Shown here: piece after piece, positions 25,301 through 38,813 of the stretch | How positions within the stretch are numbered: position 1 is the first letter of the stretch | How the letters are laid out: each line of letters starts with the position of its first letter | Assembly: GCA_028671895.1 (NCBI GenBank) | Contig: CM053794.1 | Coordinates: 40,564,501 to 40,628,500, forward strand | Direction: 5' to 3' | DNA: 64,000 bases | Origin: Oenanthe sinensis | Taxonomy: Eukaryota; Streptophyta; Magnoliopsida; Apiales; Apiaceae | Notes under the pieces: model-generated | The model's database searches: none | Told to the model about the DNA's origin: nothing | The model's input: only the letters and a program-made list of their open reading frames with translations | Program-made: the position numbers and the translations under genes

Positions 25301-28300
25301 ATAATCATATCTGGTGACCTAAGGCGCCACACGATAGCTATCTTTCCCCTTTTTACTCTCTTTACACCTTTATGCTGTATTTGTAGTTGCAATTTTATAT
25401 TTTCTTTTCTATTAATACAATATATTAATGGCTCTATATTTTTGTTTCTTACAGAACAGATGATTGTAAATATCAATGGACAAATGAAATATTATTTTTA
25501 GTTAGCAATTTCATATTTTAATAAATAAATAAAAAACTTTGAAAAATCTTATATGGTACACAATCAAGTTTTTGTAGTTACTTCCCGGTCATAGCTTGTT
25601 GTGATATAATGATGGCTGTGTTGACTTATCTGCTCTGCTATTTGGTCTTCACATTGGGGTTAATTTTGGAAGAGATTGATGAGTCAGATAAAAGAGGCAT
25701 TGTTTTTTAAGGGTTCCATCTTAATGTGTTGGCAGATGTATAAAAAGATATCTGAGAAATAAAAAATTCAGTGTTATCTGCTTCTTTCTGCATGTAGTAG
25801 AACATGATTCTCTAAGAACAATTTTTTCCTTCAACAATTTTCTTCTCAGAGGTAATTTTCCTTGCCACCTCTTATATTTCAAATATTTATTGAAAGTTTA
25901 AGTTCGCAAGTGCCTTGTATGTTAGTGACCTTGGCATAATATAAACCTTGTTGTAGGATTCAGGTTGTCAGCCTATGTGCTTGTTTGATCCCTAGGCTAG
26001 AATGGGCCTAGTAAAAAATTTCCCGACTCACTTTTAAATTAGTAATACGTAAAGAATATCTTCAGAAAGGCATATTAGCTCATGCTAATTAATTAACTAG
26101 TTATGCTTACGGGAACGGATGCATTTAGTTATTACCATTTACTATGTTATTATTTTAGGGACGCATCCAGACTCATCACTATTTCCCCCCCAAGTTGCTG
26201 CTGTAGCAGTTGTACTATTGGCAGTACTGGTCGTAATGATGGGAACGCAAGCAGCCACAGTGGTGGCAACAGCAGCAATAGCATCATATTTGTTGTTCAG
26301 GAGGACACAGTGGGGTGGCTACATGGGCAATATCTTTACGGAGAGTCGAGCACTTAATCTAGGTGTGAGCTTTTAGATTTAAAAGTGAGATATCAAGGAA
26401 AAAGGAGAACGGGCATAAAATCTAGAAATAAAGTTACTTAGCTTCTAATTGGAAGCGATTTCTAAACCGTGATAAAACTTTTACATGTTAAAAGATTTTA
26501 TCTAGTTATGATTCTACTTCATATGATCTAGATTTAATTTTTATGGATATATGATAGAAAAATTATATATTAATTTTTATGAAGCAAATGAGTAGCCTTT
26601 TTTTTTAATTAAAAAAACCCTTTAAAAAGTAGTATGTCAAACTAGGTTTATCTGCGGATATTTGTTAGTCTTCAGATCCAAATAAGTAATCTACTTTAAT
26701 TTTCTTCTCATCACTTGCTTGGTATTAATGTGTATGTTTTAGCTGGTTTGTGATGGGGGTGGAATATGTTTTTCTCGTAATTAGAAAACTTTAATTAATG
26801 TTGGGTGTAATTTTGGCTAAAAGGCCTTGAAGAAAAAGAAGGAAAAGTATATCAAATATATATCTGTGACAGCAACGAGTGGAACTGAAGCAGCTGCATT
26901 TGTTTGTCAATGGATTTTAACTATGATACATATTACTACTTTTCATTTATAAAGTGAATGAACGATGTAAAAGAAGGAATTGGAATTCAATCACCTTGTA
27001 ATATAAAAAATTTTCTGGTTCAATTCAGATGTGGAATCACAGTATACTGGAGCAAGAATAGAGGGAGATGAGGTAACTTTGGAATTTGTGAAGAATATGA
27101 TGGAGGACTTTAAGGCTCGAAAGTGCTTGCACAAAAGGTGGTTGGCTGATTACATTCATTTTCACCCTGTATACAAGAACTTTAGTCATGTCACTACTAA
27201 ACATTGGTGTTTATGTTACAGATATGCGTTCCAGATAGTCCTACAAACAAGAGATATGCTGCGAGCATTGCCATCGCTTGTCGATATTAATATTCCAAGG
27301 GGAAAACATTTTACTGTTTGCGGTGATGTGCATGGCCAGGTAGAGACTTTATGTTAACATCTTAGCTTACATTATACTCCCTCCGTCCCCTTTTACTTGA
27401 CCCTTATGAAAAAATTTGTCCCAAAATAGTTGTCCATATTTTATTTCAATATACTTTTTTACCTATTTTCCCAATATTACCCCTTACTCCTATTTCCAAT
27501 GTTTGACTCTACAACTCATTTTCAAATTTATTTCATTATTCAAGACATTTATTAGGGGTAAACAAAGAAACAAACCATATAATTAAATACTTTCTTAATA
27601 TGCGTTTTTTTTTCATGAGGGTCAAGTAAAAGGGGATGAAGGGAGTATTATTTTGTAGGACCTTCAATATTGAAATTCCTCGACCTATGTTCATTTTTCT
27701 GGTCTATGTTTACTATAGTGATGTTTTCTCAAGGATGCTGTATGTTTTGCTAAAAAATGTTTGTTCGAATGTGTAGTTTGTTATGACAGAGAATCTTTCC
27801 TTTGACAGAAGAACCTTATAATTATAGGTATATTATAAGTGATAACCAGAACGCATATGCGAATAATTCTTTAAGCATGCTAGTGTAGTTGGATCTTCAT
27901 TTATCTAATTTAGCAGTTTGGCTTTATGCTATTATATCAGCCACTTCGCTAAAGTGGATAGAAGAGGATAAACAAAGATATGAAAAGATTATAACTAAAT
28001 TTATTGCTGTTATAATGGTTGTAAGCAGCAAGTAGAACAGGGCATTTTTCACATTCACTGATTTAGTAATTAAAAAGTTGTAGATAGGGATGGCAACGGG
28101 TTGGATCGGATCGGATATTTGAGATGTCCAAATCCAAATCCAGAATATTTTATGAAATCCAAACCCGATCGGGTTTCAAAAATCAAAATCCAAACCCAAT
28201 CCAACGGGTTTTGGATCGGGTTCGGGGTTTTACCGGGTTTATTGAAATTTTAATTTTAAAACTCCTAATAGAAAGTAGCACACTAATAGCAATAGTTCTA

Positions 28301-31300
28301 ATTTTAAATTTGAATTTCATGATATTTGAAATTTAAACCATATTTAGAACATTACAAATTAAAATTTTTAAGGTTAGCACAAATGTTAGAAGATTAAAGA
28401 GGTCACGACATAATATCGAATTAAAATGTGATAACTAGCAAGTGGTATTGTGGAAGTAAAGGAGTTTAATAATGAATAATATGTCTTGTTAAATTAAAAG
28501 TCTATATTATTATTATCAATAATAATAATATTATATTACCATTATTAAGATACGAGCTTACCCTACTGATCCACATTATTATATGAGTTGTAGACATTAT
28601 TATATGTTGCATCCCCATTTCTTTCCTCGTTTCCCATGTTGAATATTTTTCCTTTCTATATACTCTGTTACGAGGGGCCGTGATTTAGTTGAGTTATTAT
28701 TGTTTAAGTTTGTCATGTCTCTGTTCTTAAATTCTTATGGATTTCGTCCCCACTGTCTAGTTGAAAGTTGTGAATGAAATTGTGTCCCTAATGCCCTTGA
28801 AGTTTGTCATTAGTTTTCAGTTTTGCACCACAGTCTACAAAGATACTGATTACTGGTAATTATAATAGTTTCCATTTCATGTTTCAGCTGCTTTCAGGTC
28901 TCATTTTAGTCTTACAAGCGTGATAAATATATACATTCTTCCCCGTCTTACTACACTAAATATTTTCTATAGTCATCAGTAATCAATACAAGTCACGCGA
29001 CTGATACCTTCACGTTTTGCGGTATGTTTGCAGTTTTATGATCTAATGAATATTTTTGAGCTCAATGGACTTCCGTCAGACGAGAATCCATATCTATTCA
29101 ACGGAGATTTTGTGGACAGGGGTTCATTTTCATTGGAGGTCATACTTACACTGTTTGCATTCAAATGCATGTCACCATCTGGTAAGCCTACAAAGTTCAT
29201 GCTTTGTTGATCTTTTCTGCTTACATGGTAAACATTATGCAATGTTGTTGGTCCCGCGTATTAAAAACCGAAGTAGGACAAGGAACAATATTTGTATTTG
29301 TTTATGATTTTAATTCTGGCTATAGGTATGATATGTTTTCTTGAGAAGTTATATTAATTCTGCATCATTTTGTTGTCCATGCTTATACAATTGTATGTGC
29401 TGAAGTGAAGGTGACCTTAGATTTGGCCATTTGGGACACTGTTAATGATATTATCCTGTTAGTACATGTGTATGATATTTATAGCTGGGTTGCATCACAT
29501 CACATTGATCTAAAATTTACAGCTATACATCTTGCTCGTGGAAATCATGAGAGCAAGAGCATGAACAAGATATATGGCTTTGAAGGCGAGGTCAAGTCCA
29601 AGCTGAATGATACATTTGTGGAACTATTCGCAGAAGTATTCTGTTGTTTACCTTTGGCTCATGTGTTAAATGACAAGGTGTTTGTGGTTCACGGAGGTCT
29701 TTTCAGTGTTGATGGGGTGAAACTCTCTGACATTAAAAAGATTGATCGGTTCTGTGAGCCTCCAGAGGAAGGTATGCTGCAAGTGCACTTATTATTTCAT
29801 TCACTTCCTAGTAATTACACTAATGTTGTACTATTGTTTGTGAGTATCATCAAGACACTATGAATTGGAACTTCTTAATCAATATCCTCCGTTTTTATCT
29901 TCCTTCTAGTTATTCCATAACCATTCTGGAGGAGTAGCTAGTGACATCAAATTCTCATCTGACTAATCATATTGACAATATTATTGAATTATATCTGTCT
30001 TCTAAGGTAGATGATGTTTAGTAATAATATTTCGAAAAATCTTATTTTCTTGGCATAACTAATGTGCGTTTTACTTTATTCTTGGTGGATGGAAAGAATT
30101 TTTTCCTGCTCACTGGGAATGTGTGAGGAGCCGAGGTTCTGTAGCTTTATTTATGTGGGAAACTAGGAATCTATAAAACTTCACCACTAGACTTGCCAAA
30201 ACACCAGAATATTTACTAACAACCAGTCGAACTAAATTGGTGCAATGGGGCTGGTGGCCCTGTGCCTGCCCTAGCAAACAGAAGGAAGTAAAGCCTTTAA
30301 ATCCTGTTTTGAATAGTACACAATTAAAGTCTTATATTTAATTTATGATATCTGCCCATTGAAATTAGTGACTTGGTCCCTCATGTGAACATCCTAGTTT
30401 GGTCAATTCGGACAGATGGACCTCAACGATGTGCACTAAATGAAGCCAAAATAATTCTGGCTAATGAAGAGGGTCAAGTTTTAATTTATTATCGTGTTCT
30501 TAATAAATTTTGATACTTGTTTTTAATAATCCAGATACTATTATCGTGTTCTTAATAAATTTTGATACTTGATTTTAATAATCCAGATACTTCTATTAAT
30601 CAGTGATTGTTCTATACGATTAGATATTGTCAGGATTTTTATAATGTGTTGCTGAAATTTATGATTTCTGCAGGCTTGATGTGTGAACTGCTGTGGAGTG
30701 ATCCACAACCTCAACCTGGAAGAGGACCTAGCAAGCGCGGTGTCGGCCTTTCTTTCGGTGGAGATGTCACTAAAAGATTTCTACAAGAAAACAATCTAGG
30801 TATTTAACTGCTTGTTCAGAACTTCTCATGTTTTAATTGTAGGTAGGTATCCTAATGTTTCATTCATATGCCAGATTTAGTTGTACGCTCTCATGAAGTG
30901 AAGGATGAAGGATATGAGGTTGACCATGATGGCAAGCTTATTACCGTATTTTCTGCTCCAAATTACTGTGATCAGGTAATTTTGCATTTTAAAAAAATCA
31001 TACCAAAATATCACCTAATTTTTTTTGTTTATGGTTCTGTTTTTATTCTATGAAATTCTAGAGCACCCGTGTACAGTTACAGTTTATCAATCTCTAGAAA
31101 TTGACATCAAAACCAACCAAAAGTTTTGCCACATAAAAAACTTATAATATCATCGCAGGTAACCATAATTTTCAGAATTTAATGTTGGAATTTTTTTAAA
31201 AAAAATTTGTGATGCCAGATGGGTAACAAGGGTGCTTATATTCGTTTTGAGGCCCCTGATATGAAGCCAAAGATTGTTACTTTTGCTGCAGTGGTTAGTA

Positions 31301-31503
31301 TCTTCTGCAAATCTTATTTCCTCTTTTACTTGCTAGCTGCTACTCTTTATTAGTTTACAATGAGTACAAAATAAATAATAATAAATATTGAAAGTTCCCT
31401 TATTTCTAATTCAATACCGTATATATATTTTTTGATACTGCAGCCACATCCTGATGTCAAACCAATGGCATATGCGAACAACTTCCTCCGGATGTTCTCT
31501 TAG
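22399..31503 (+). CDS. PP5: Serine/threonine protein phosphatase 5 with TPR domain (PP5/PAPP5)
   Basis: Thirteen exons: 22399-22483, 22848-23017, 23110-23181, 24208-24358, 26159-26362, 27029-27137, 27222-27339, 29034-29181, 29523-29771, 30674-30799, 30875-30975, 31219-31293, 31444-31503. With every exon included the protein has 555 residues; skipping the fifth gives 487. Three TPR repeats occupy roughly 15-125 and, in this family, bind HSP90. The PPP catalytic domain holds the metal-site motifs GDVHGQ (298-303), GDFVDRG (327-333) and GNHE (359-362), followed by HGGLFSVDG and SAPNYCDQ. In plants PP5 acts in phytochrome, plastid-to-nucleus and HSP90 signalling. The fifth exon encodes hydrophobic segments that give a membrane form. 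Intron 2 starts with GC instead of GT. Intron 7 carries a Stowaway-like MITE. All other junctions follow GT-AG in phase. Confidence 0.96.
23018..23109 (+). other. GC-AG intron (intron 2 of PP5)
   Basis: Exon 2 ends in TCCAAG and the intron begins gcatga. The acceptor is ttacag. Joining at these points gives RYSKGYYRRGAAYL, the conserved TPR sequence of plant PP5. No GT donor nearby restores the frame and this sequence. GC-AG introns are about one per cent of plant introns. Confidence 0.85.
26159..26362 (+). other. PP5 cassette exon encoding membrane segments
   Basis: This 204-base exon is a multiple of three, and both flanking introns are phase 1, so it can be included or skipped without changing frame. 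It encodes residues 161-227, with two hydrophobic stretches: VAAVAVVLLAVLVVMM and AATVVATAAIASYLLF. Skipping joins ATAG to ATGTGG and gives the shorter soluble form. In tomato and Arabidopsis an equivalent alternative exon yields a larger PP5 anchored in the ER and nuclear envelope. Inclusion in this species is inferred from its intact splice sites and open frame. Confidence 0.85.
27377..27645. mobile_element. Stowaway-type MITE in PP5 intron 7
   Basis: The left end is CTCCCTCCGTCCCCTTTTAC and the right end is its near-perfect inverted match (aagtaaaaggggatgaagggag). TA dinucleotides flank both ends (27375-27376 and 27646-27647). The length of about 269 bases and the CTCCCTCCGT ends are standard for Stowaway elements moved by Tc1/mariner transposase. 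It encodes no protein. Confidence 0.9.
28088..28260. mobile_element. Remnant of a hAT-like element end in PP5 intron 7
   Basis: The stretch begins ggatggcaacgggttggatc and is rich in inverted words such as ccaaacccgatcgggtt and aacgggttttggatcgggtt. This composition is common at the ends of hAT-type non-autonomous plant elements. I could not find a clean opposite end or target duplication. Confidence 0.35.
30488..30591. repeat. 52-bp tandem duplication in PP5 intron 9
   Basis: The words atcgtgttcttaataaattt and taataatccagatact occur twice with a period of 52, differing at about one base. The duplication lies in the intron between the exons ending at 29771 and starting at 30674. Confidence 0.85.
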
Positions 31504-33299
31504 TGATTGGATTGCTAATACTGTAATTGTGTGCAAAGAAAATGGTCATGCTGCTGAATTCAAGAAAGTTGATAAGCATATTTTGCTGTTAGCTTGTTCA
31601 ATCTTTAAATTTTTACTGGCTGTCCCAGACGGTACATGACCCTTTAAATTTAATTTTGTTGCTCAAGAGTAGTGTTAAAGTGAAATGAAAGCATGACTAG
31701 TAGTCTATAGTCTCTAATGGATGCCTTGTCCATCCGTTTATATTTATCGACTCTTCTTTCGGTATAGAATTTGTTTTTAGTCACGTTATGATATGTTCAA
31801 ATAATATTATAATTTATTGCAAGTCTCTGAAAATTAGGGAAATGCATCTTTTACTAGAAATAATTCATGACTCTTGGTAGACAGACAATTCAGTCTGTTG
31901 TAATGATATATAGTGACATGATAATTTACAATACGTAGTTTTCTTTTTGTTTTTTGGAACTTCAATGTTTTGATTGATAGTGATTGTATTATAAACCTAT
32001 CAAAGATTTTGGTGTGGCCAACACTAGTTGAATGTGTGTTTGAGAATCTGGTTCTGGTTGTTTGAATCTATTTATTTATATGTTTAATGGCGGTGATATA
32101 TATATATTTTTAAGGGAATTGCACGATCAGACAAAAAATAGCCTGCAAATAGGTGTGGTTGCTGGATGTACGTGAGTGTACTTCGATCAAAAAATACAGT
32201 ATATATATATTAAAAACCGTAAAAACATTGTGACAAAAAAGAAGGCTCGAAATTTTATAGTAATAAAGGGGCAATTTTTTCGTTCAATAAAAATGCATTG
32301 GCAAAAAAATTGTTGAAGAAAAAGGCTTAAATTTGTGTGTGCGCCATTGCTTGGGAATTCTGTCGTCTGAAATTTGAAATACTAATTTGGCAGCTTATAC
32401 TCTTGAAGAAAATGTTAAAATAATCATTTTTAGTGAAAAATGAGAAAACTAATTATTTTTAAGGTGGTGAATAATTTTATCCTTTGGGTATGCATTTATG
32501 CACTACAATTATTCACATATTAAAAATGATTATTTTTCCTAGTTAAAGAGGAATGACTATCATGTGCCTGAATTAATATTTTTTTATATTTTTAATATAT
32601 TTTAATGTTAAAATAATTAATTATGAATTTATAAATACATATATCATTTTAATAATAATAATATATAGGTTAAGGTTCAAATAGTAATCCATTATTAGCC
32701 GGGAATCACTAATAAAAAAATCCAATTTTCACAATTTGACCCGACCCAATTAATTATTAAAGTTGAATTATATATATTAGATGTTTAATCGAATGCTAAT
32801 ATATGTTAATAATTTTATAAAAATATTAGAAGTATGTTTCGTAAAATTATAGTAGTATAGAACACAAAAAAGAACATATTATAAAATATATGTTTGATAA
32901 AATATAAATTATAGAACATATAGTGTAGAACATATTTAAATTAAAAAAAATTAATTATTAGTGGTTCCCAAAGTTCCCATGTAATAACGTTGAATCTACC
33001 CATAATCACATTATCTTCAAAAAAATATGTACAGTAGTACATAGTTTTATATAATTTATTAAAATTATTGTAATCAATATTTTTAAAAATATAGTTAGTG
33101 GGCGCGATGTGATAGCTAAGTATTAAGGTTTTATCTTGTCGTCTCAGGTTTTGAGCTTGGTTCCGTGCACTTATTGAAGTTTTAACTTTTATAAACTAAA
33201 AGATTTATAATATTTGATTTAACCCGTTTGTTTTCTCTCACAAAACAAAAAGGAGAATATACAGTAGTAGTTTGTTGGATCTTCTTTACTCGAGTAAAA
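31504..33299. other. 3' flank of PP5, intergenic DNA and COQ3 promoter
   Basis: No gene is supported. The open frame at 31454-31639 overlaps the last PP5 exon in another frame. From 32400 to 33100 the sequence is AT-rich with no protein signal. The last 100 bases are the likely 5' UTR of COQ3. Confidence 0.5.
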
Positions 33300-36200
33300 A
33301 TGGCGTCGAGGCTCTTGACCCGAATCCGAACCGTATGTCGTAGCCGCACCCTCCTGGACCCGACCCGAAGGTCTCCTTGCAATAGCACAGCTTCACAAAC
33401 GTGGCTAATTCAATCAAGACCTTTCTCCAATGATCATAATAATAATAATAATAATAATAATAATATGCAATCCACAACACCAGCAGCTTCTTCTTTAAAT
33501 CAAACTGAACTGATTAAATTCTCCGCCATTGCTGATTCCTGGTACCTACATTCATCTCATTATTGTTTTACAAGTATTATTTATTTGTTTGTTAATTTAG
33601 GGGTTTAGGGTTCATGTATGTATCAAGGTTTTATTTGTTGTCTAGGGAGGGAGGGAATTTTTTTTTTTTGCTAAATAGGGAAATGTTGTGTATATGTGAT
33701 ACTTACTTACACCCCCCCCCCCCCATTTATGATGATGATCAGGTGGGATGCTGATGGGCCGTTTAGGCCTTTACATGTCATGAATCCTACACGTCTTGCT
33801 TTCATTCGCTCTACTCTTTGTCGCCATTTCGGGTTTGTTTCCCCCTTCCTTTTCTCTTTTTGTTTCTTTTGACAAACAGTGTTAAGTGAGATTTGGTACA
33901 TATTTCGCAAAAATGAATAATGATTGATGTATGATAACATATGGTTCAAATAATAATCATCATGTATTGTTTTTGTTACAATAATCTTTATTGCTCTCTT
34001 TGTCCCCATGCAACTTTAATTCAAATTCTAATTTCCAGTTCTCTTGTTCCTACTATTAATTATTGTTTCAGTAAGGATCCAAACGCTGCAAGACCTTTTG
34101 AAGGATTGAAATTTGTGGATGTTGGTTGTGGGGGTGGAATTCTATCTGAGGTATGTCATATTTTAAATTTTTGGTGGTTCACAGTTCCGTGTCTTATATT
34201 TGGTTGGTGCTTTTGCTTATGCCAGCATATTTATAAATAGTATCAACTCTAAACATGCTAGTTTGATCGAGATCAACGGACAAATGATTAGTAAGCATCC
34301 TAAAAGAATCAAACAAAAGTAAACCAGAACAAGTTCTTCTACCTCATTGTACCAAAAATATATTTTCAGAATACATTATTCACATTTTATTGTTAAGAAA
34401 ATCTTGTAAGGTCTTTTAATCAAGAAAATTTGTTTTATATTCATTTTGTCTTGCTCATTTGTCATTTAACTTTCTGTCTTTGTAATTCAGCCTTTGGCTC
34501 GCATGGGAGCTACTGTGACAGGAGTTGATGCTGTGGACAAGAATATTATGATTGCACGCCTCCATGCGGTATACGAACTACCAATACTGATCATGAATGG
34601 ATATATGTTTTTCCTTTTATGTTGTTTAGTTCTCTTGTAAGTTTCCATAAACAGATTTTCTCTTAAGAAAACAAACCTTTTTCCTACTTCATGTTCAACA
34701 TAAATATTATCTTTGTGCTTATTATCACATCCTGTTTAAACTCATCTATCTGCTTGTGAATTTATACTTCTTGCATGTACATTGCTTAAAAACTGTCTTC
34801 AATGGCGGATGAGCAATTTCAAATTTTCTACCTATCAAAATAATGAAGTAGCTTGTCTTCAATTTAATTTAAAATGAAAACTGTTCATTTAAACTGTTTG
34901 TTATACCCTTTTAATTCTCACACAAATCTTATGCTATACATTTCCTTTTAATTCTCCTTTCTTAATTAACATATCGGCCGCGTTTGTAGTTGCATGAGCA
35001 TAGTGACTTTTTCTAACCTTATGAGTAGTTGCATGCTTTTCGAAGCTATTAGTCTTGATTTCTTTTTGAAAAGAAAGATATAAACATTACTTCATGATTA
35101 TATTTCTACAAACTTTATTTGCTGTCTGTGCTTTGAAAACAATTTCTTTCTTACTGATGATAGTTTATTACCTAAAAACTTAACTTCGTGACTTTGGTTA
35201 TGTTGTCATCATGTTCCAAATATATTATTTTTAATTTTAAATATATGAACAGCCTGTCCTTTATCATTGGAGCACTAATGTTGTGCGTACTATTACTTTG
35301 AATTGGGCCAGGATGTGGATCCAGTAACTGCAGCAATCGAATATCGGTGCACAACAGCTGGTACATAGCCTAAACTTTAAAAACTGCCAGTACTTGGTTG
35401 ACTTACTTCTTGTAGCTATATATGTTATACACATTACTTAGCTGTTCAAGGTTTTAGTTTACCGACACACTATAATCATTCAATATTAGTAATTTGAATT
35501 TAACGATAGGTAGTCATAGTTATCACTGGTTTTTCTTTTATTATTTATATATATAATATATTGACACTGAAATTTAGTCTCAAGTTTTTGTATTCTATGT
35601 CCTGTATCTTGCAACTTTGGTTCAGTGGCTTTGGAAGTTGATCATTCAGTCTCTGTATACCCTTTCTCTGTTACTTTATCTAGTATAGATTGAAATTAAT
35701 AGAGAAATGATGCTTTGGAAGTAGGTGTCATTTGCTATTGTTTGGTTTCATTTGACTTTGTTTTAGTTATTGTTAATCTACATTGTGCTTACTCCCTTTT
35801 GAAGAATAGGTTGTTTTTGTTTTTCCTTCCAGTCTTCCACTAACACTAGGCTGGTGGTTGGCTAAAGGAGCTCCTTCACTATTGCGAATAGGCTTTTCTT
35901 CGTTCATTTTCGAAACAGATTTTTATTAGTGATGATTTCCTATCCACACAACCTGTAATTTATTTCTTACGTACTACTAAATATTCTTGTTGATGAATTG
36001 ACTTAAAAATCTTGTTCTCCCATGTAAAACAAGTTCGTTAGAACGTAGCGGTAGAGAAAATTTTCATGATGTGCACCGCGAGTTCTTTTATATAATAATA
36101 ACAGCAATGTGTATGTCACATATGTATATACCTTTGACTGCAATTTTGTTCTCTGTATGGTTCTTTTTCCTTGTGCTATTTACTTGACAATGAACTCTAG

Positions 36201-37866
36201 AAAATTATCAAACATTACAATTTGTAATTAATTAATCCTTTTCGTTGTGGACAGAAAAACTGGTTGAAGAACAGAGGGAGTTTGATGCGGTGCTTGCTTT
36301 AGAGGTATATATTCACAAGTTCCATTTATAGTACTACTTTTCAGTTTTACATGTAGTATATGTTTGTTCCTTCTTTTATTCACAAAATATAGAGATCTAT
36401 GTTCTATTTAGTATACATTTATTTTTTTTTGTTCAAGGTTTTAACCTCTTATACTTGGCCTCTAGAATATTGTACTTGAAATAAAAGAAAGTCAACAAAC
36501 TCTTCTCACTCTACTTCAGCACCTTAATTTCAAACTTCAGACTTGTCTATTTCGATTATAATTGTTGTCACGGTGATTTTTGTTAACATGCATTGAAAGG
36601 AGGCCAACAGCCTTGCATATCAGGCGAAGGGCGACTATTTTTCTAGAGAAGTCGTAACCAAAGATATGCTTCTTTATCACGTATATGTCATCACTTGATG
36701 CACTATATGCTTGCATTCAAAATATGTGTATATATTGTTATGTAAAACATTGGCTCATTGGTCAGTAGATAAAGGTCCAACCTCCTTCTCAATATCACTC
36801 CTACTCTTAGTTGGGAGCAACCCCACTGGTTGTATTTGTATTTTCTTATTTCTTGATAAGAATATCAAAAGTTTCCTTTTAATGCTCCTGCATCAATGAG
36901 AATGCCCATTTAATCTGTGTATCTAATTAGGTCATTGAACACGTAGCAGATCCTGCTGAATTCTGCAAATCCCTTTCAGCCTTAACTGTTGCTCAGGGAG
37001 CTACTGTTATCTCAACTATCAATCGTTCTATGAGAGCCTACGCAACAGCTATAGTTGCGGCAGAGTACATCCTCCACTGGGTAAAATTTCTATCGCTCCT
37101 TATCTTTGTGCAAATCCCTTTTGCTAATATGTTATCGACTTGTTTTCATTCCTCTATATAATAATTTAACAAGGAGCTGAATTTAATAAAAGTTGGCTAT
37201 GTTCTGATGTTTTGATGTTTTTTGTCAAACCTATCTATGGCCATAGCTATAATTTCCAAGACAATTAGGATCTATGACATATTAGCTATTGAAAAAGTTA
37301 TTTTTGAGCTGAACCTGGAAGATCATGCTTGGAAAATTATTCGGATATCATGTACTGGGTATTTCACCGATTTGAAAAGTAACTCTGTGAATGAAGCTCT
37401 TCATAATATTGATAATATTGGTATATACTATTAGTGTCTCTTTCTTGATGTTTTGTTGCTATTTGGTGTGATTACATGGATATTAATTTAAACACTAGTC
37501 TCCCGTTGATGTTCATGGTTATGGTTAATTTGAGCTCTTACAATTACATATTAAGCAGCTTCCAAAAGGTACACATGACTGGTCCAGCTTTCTTACTCCT
37601 GAAGAACTAGTACTTATCCTTCAACGCTCTTCTGTATCTGTAAGTTAAATTTGAGATTTATATTGTGGTGTCCCCCACATTTGATATACAAAATGCTGTC
37701 ATATATTTTATGTCTGAACTAGTGCTCTTGATTGACAGTTTTTGGTCATATTTTACAGATCCAGGAAATGGCTGGTTTTGTATACAACCCCTTGAGTGGC
37801 CGGTGGTCTCTATCAGAAGATATTGGTGTAAATTTCATTGCATATGGTACCAAAACTAACGGATAA
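33300..37866 (+). CDS. COQ3: Ubiquinone biosynthesis O-methyltransferase, mitochondrial (COQ3)
   Basis: Nine exons (33300-33541, 33743-33832, 34072-34150, 34491-34568, 35312-35360, 36255-36304, 36931-37080, 37559-37639, 37759-37866) give 308 residues. COQ3 uses S-adenosylmethionine for the two O-methylation steps of coenzyme Q synthesis on the matrix side of the inner mitochondrial membrane. The first 45 residues are Arg/Ser/Thr-rich with no acid near the start, as in a mitochondrial presequence. The SAM-binding motif is FVDVGCGGG at 125-133, with the acidic-loop region VTGVDAVDKNI in the next exon and VIEHVADP at the start of exon 7. WWDADGPFRPLH in exon 2 is typical of the family. Exon 1 also encodes nine consecutive Asn from an AAT microsatellite (about 33434-33463), not expected to be conserved. 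Intron 5 is the longest, and nothing is seen in it. Confidence 0.95.
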
Positions 37867-38813
37867 AAGCGATCAATTTATACTAGTGCTCTAGATTATT
37901 GCATCACGTAGCCTACTGTTGATTTGGGACTGGATATTTGCAAGAAGGTTGCAAGAAAGATAAGCTCTGAAGCAAAATGTCACATTTTTGGAAGTATCTT
38001 GTATTACTGTATTATACCAGTGATTAGTGATATAGAAAGTTAACATTTCACTTACAATTTACTGAGACGCAAATGCTGAAATGTATTAATCATCATGAAT
38101 ATCCATGATGTCGTTATCGAAAGTGACTCTCTGCTTACCGTGACAGCGATAAACAAGGAGCAGGCTAACCTCATGGAAGTTGGTAATATAGTTGATAGAT
38201 GCATCCTTAAACTACAAAGTAGGAAAGATGTTTCTGTTGAACACATTAGAAAGCAGGCAAACACGCCCACTTGATGGCTAGAATCCCTTGTTTACCAAAC
38301 TGTTATATTTGTTTTATGTCGCCTCATGTTTTGTTGGGACTGTGATGTTTGATTCCCGTTTTATCTAATAAAGTAGCTGCTTTGTTTCAAAAAAAATCTA
38401 AAAAAATCTGTGTTCTAAATGTTAAGTACATTTTCTTAGTATTCTATTGAGTTTCCTGTCTTAATTTAGCTCGTTTGGGAGAGAAAAAGTGAAGTACCAA
38501 TATAAAGTTTCTAATGAAATGGGGATTTTTTTTTTAAAAAAAAAGGGTCCCTTTACATAGTTCTAAAAATTAGAACCATGATATTTTTAATAATAAAAGG
38601 TTAATAGGTAAAAAGATTATGAGGATAAAGATTCGTGTGTTTTGAGTAATCCGATGCCTGAGAATGAGGAGCTACCTTCAAGTAAACAAGGGATACACGA
38701 TATGCATAGACTTTTTCTTGATAAAATTTTTGGTAGTTCGTCCCCGCTATATATACTCATAAAAGCACTAGTTTACATGTAAGTTGCATGTGCACAGTTT
38801 AGTAAAGAAAAGT
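37867..38813. other. Intergenic DNA between COQ3 and the WLAP-repeat protein gene
   Basis: No gene is supported. A minus-strand open frame at 38052-38270 resembles no known protein. A TATATATA element lies at 38748-38755, about 60 bases before the next start codon, and is the likely TATA box of that gene. Confidence 0.5.
38747..38756 (+). promoter_or_regulatory. TATA box of the WLAP-repeat protein gene
   Basis: The sequence ctatatatac lies 58 bases upstream of the ATG at 38814. This spacing suits a TATA box with a short leader. No other good candidate is nearby. Confidence 0.5.
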
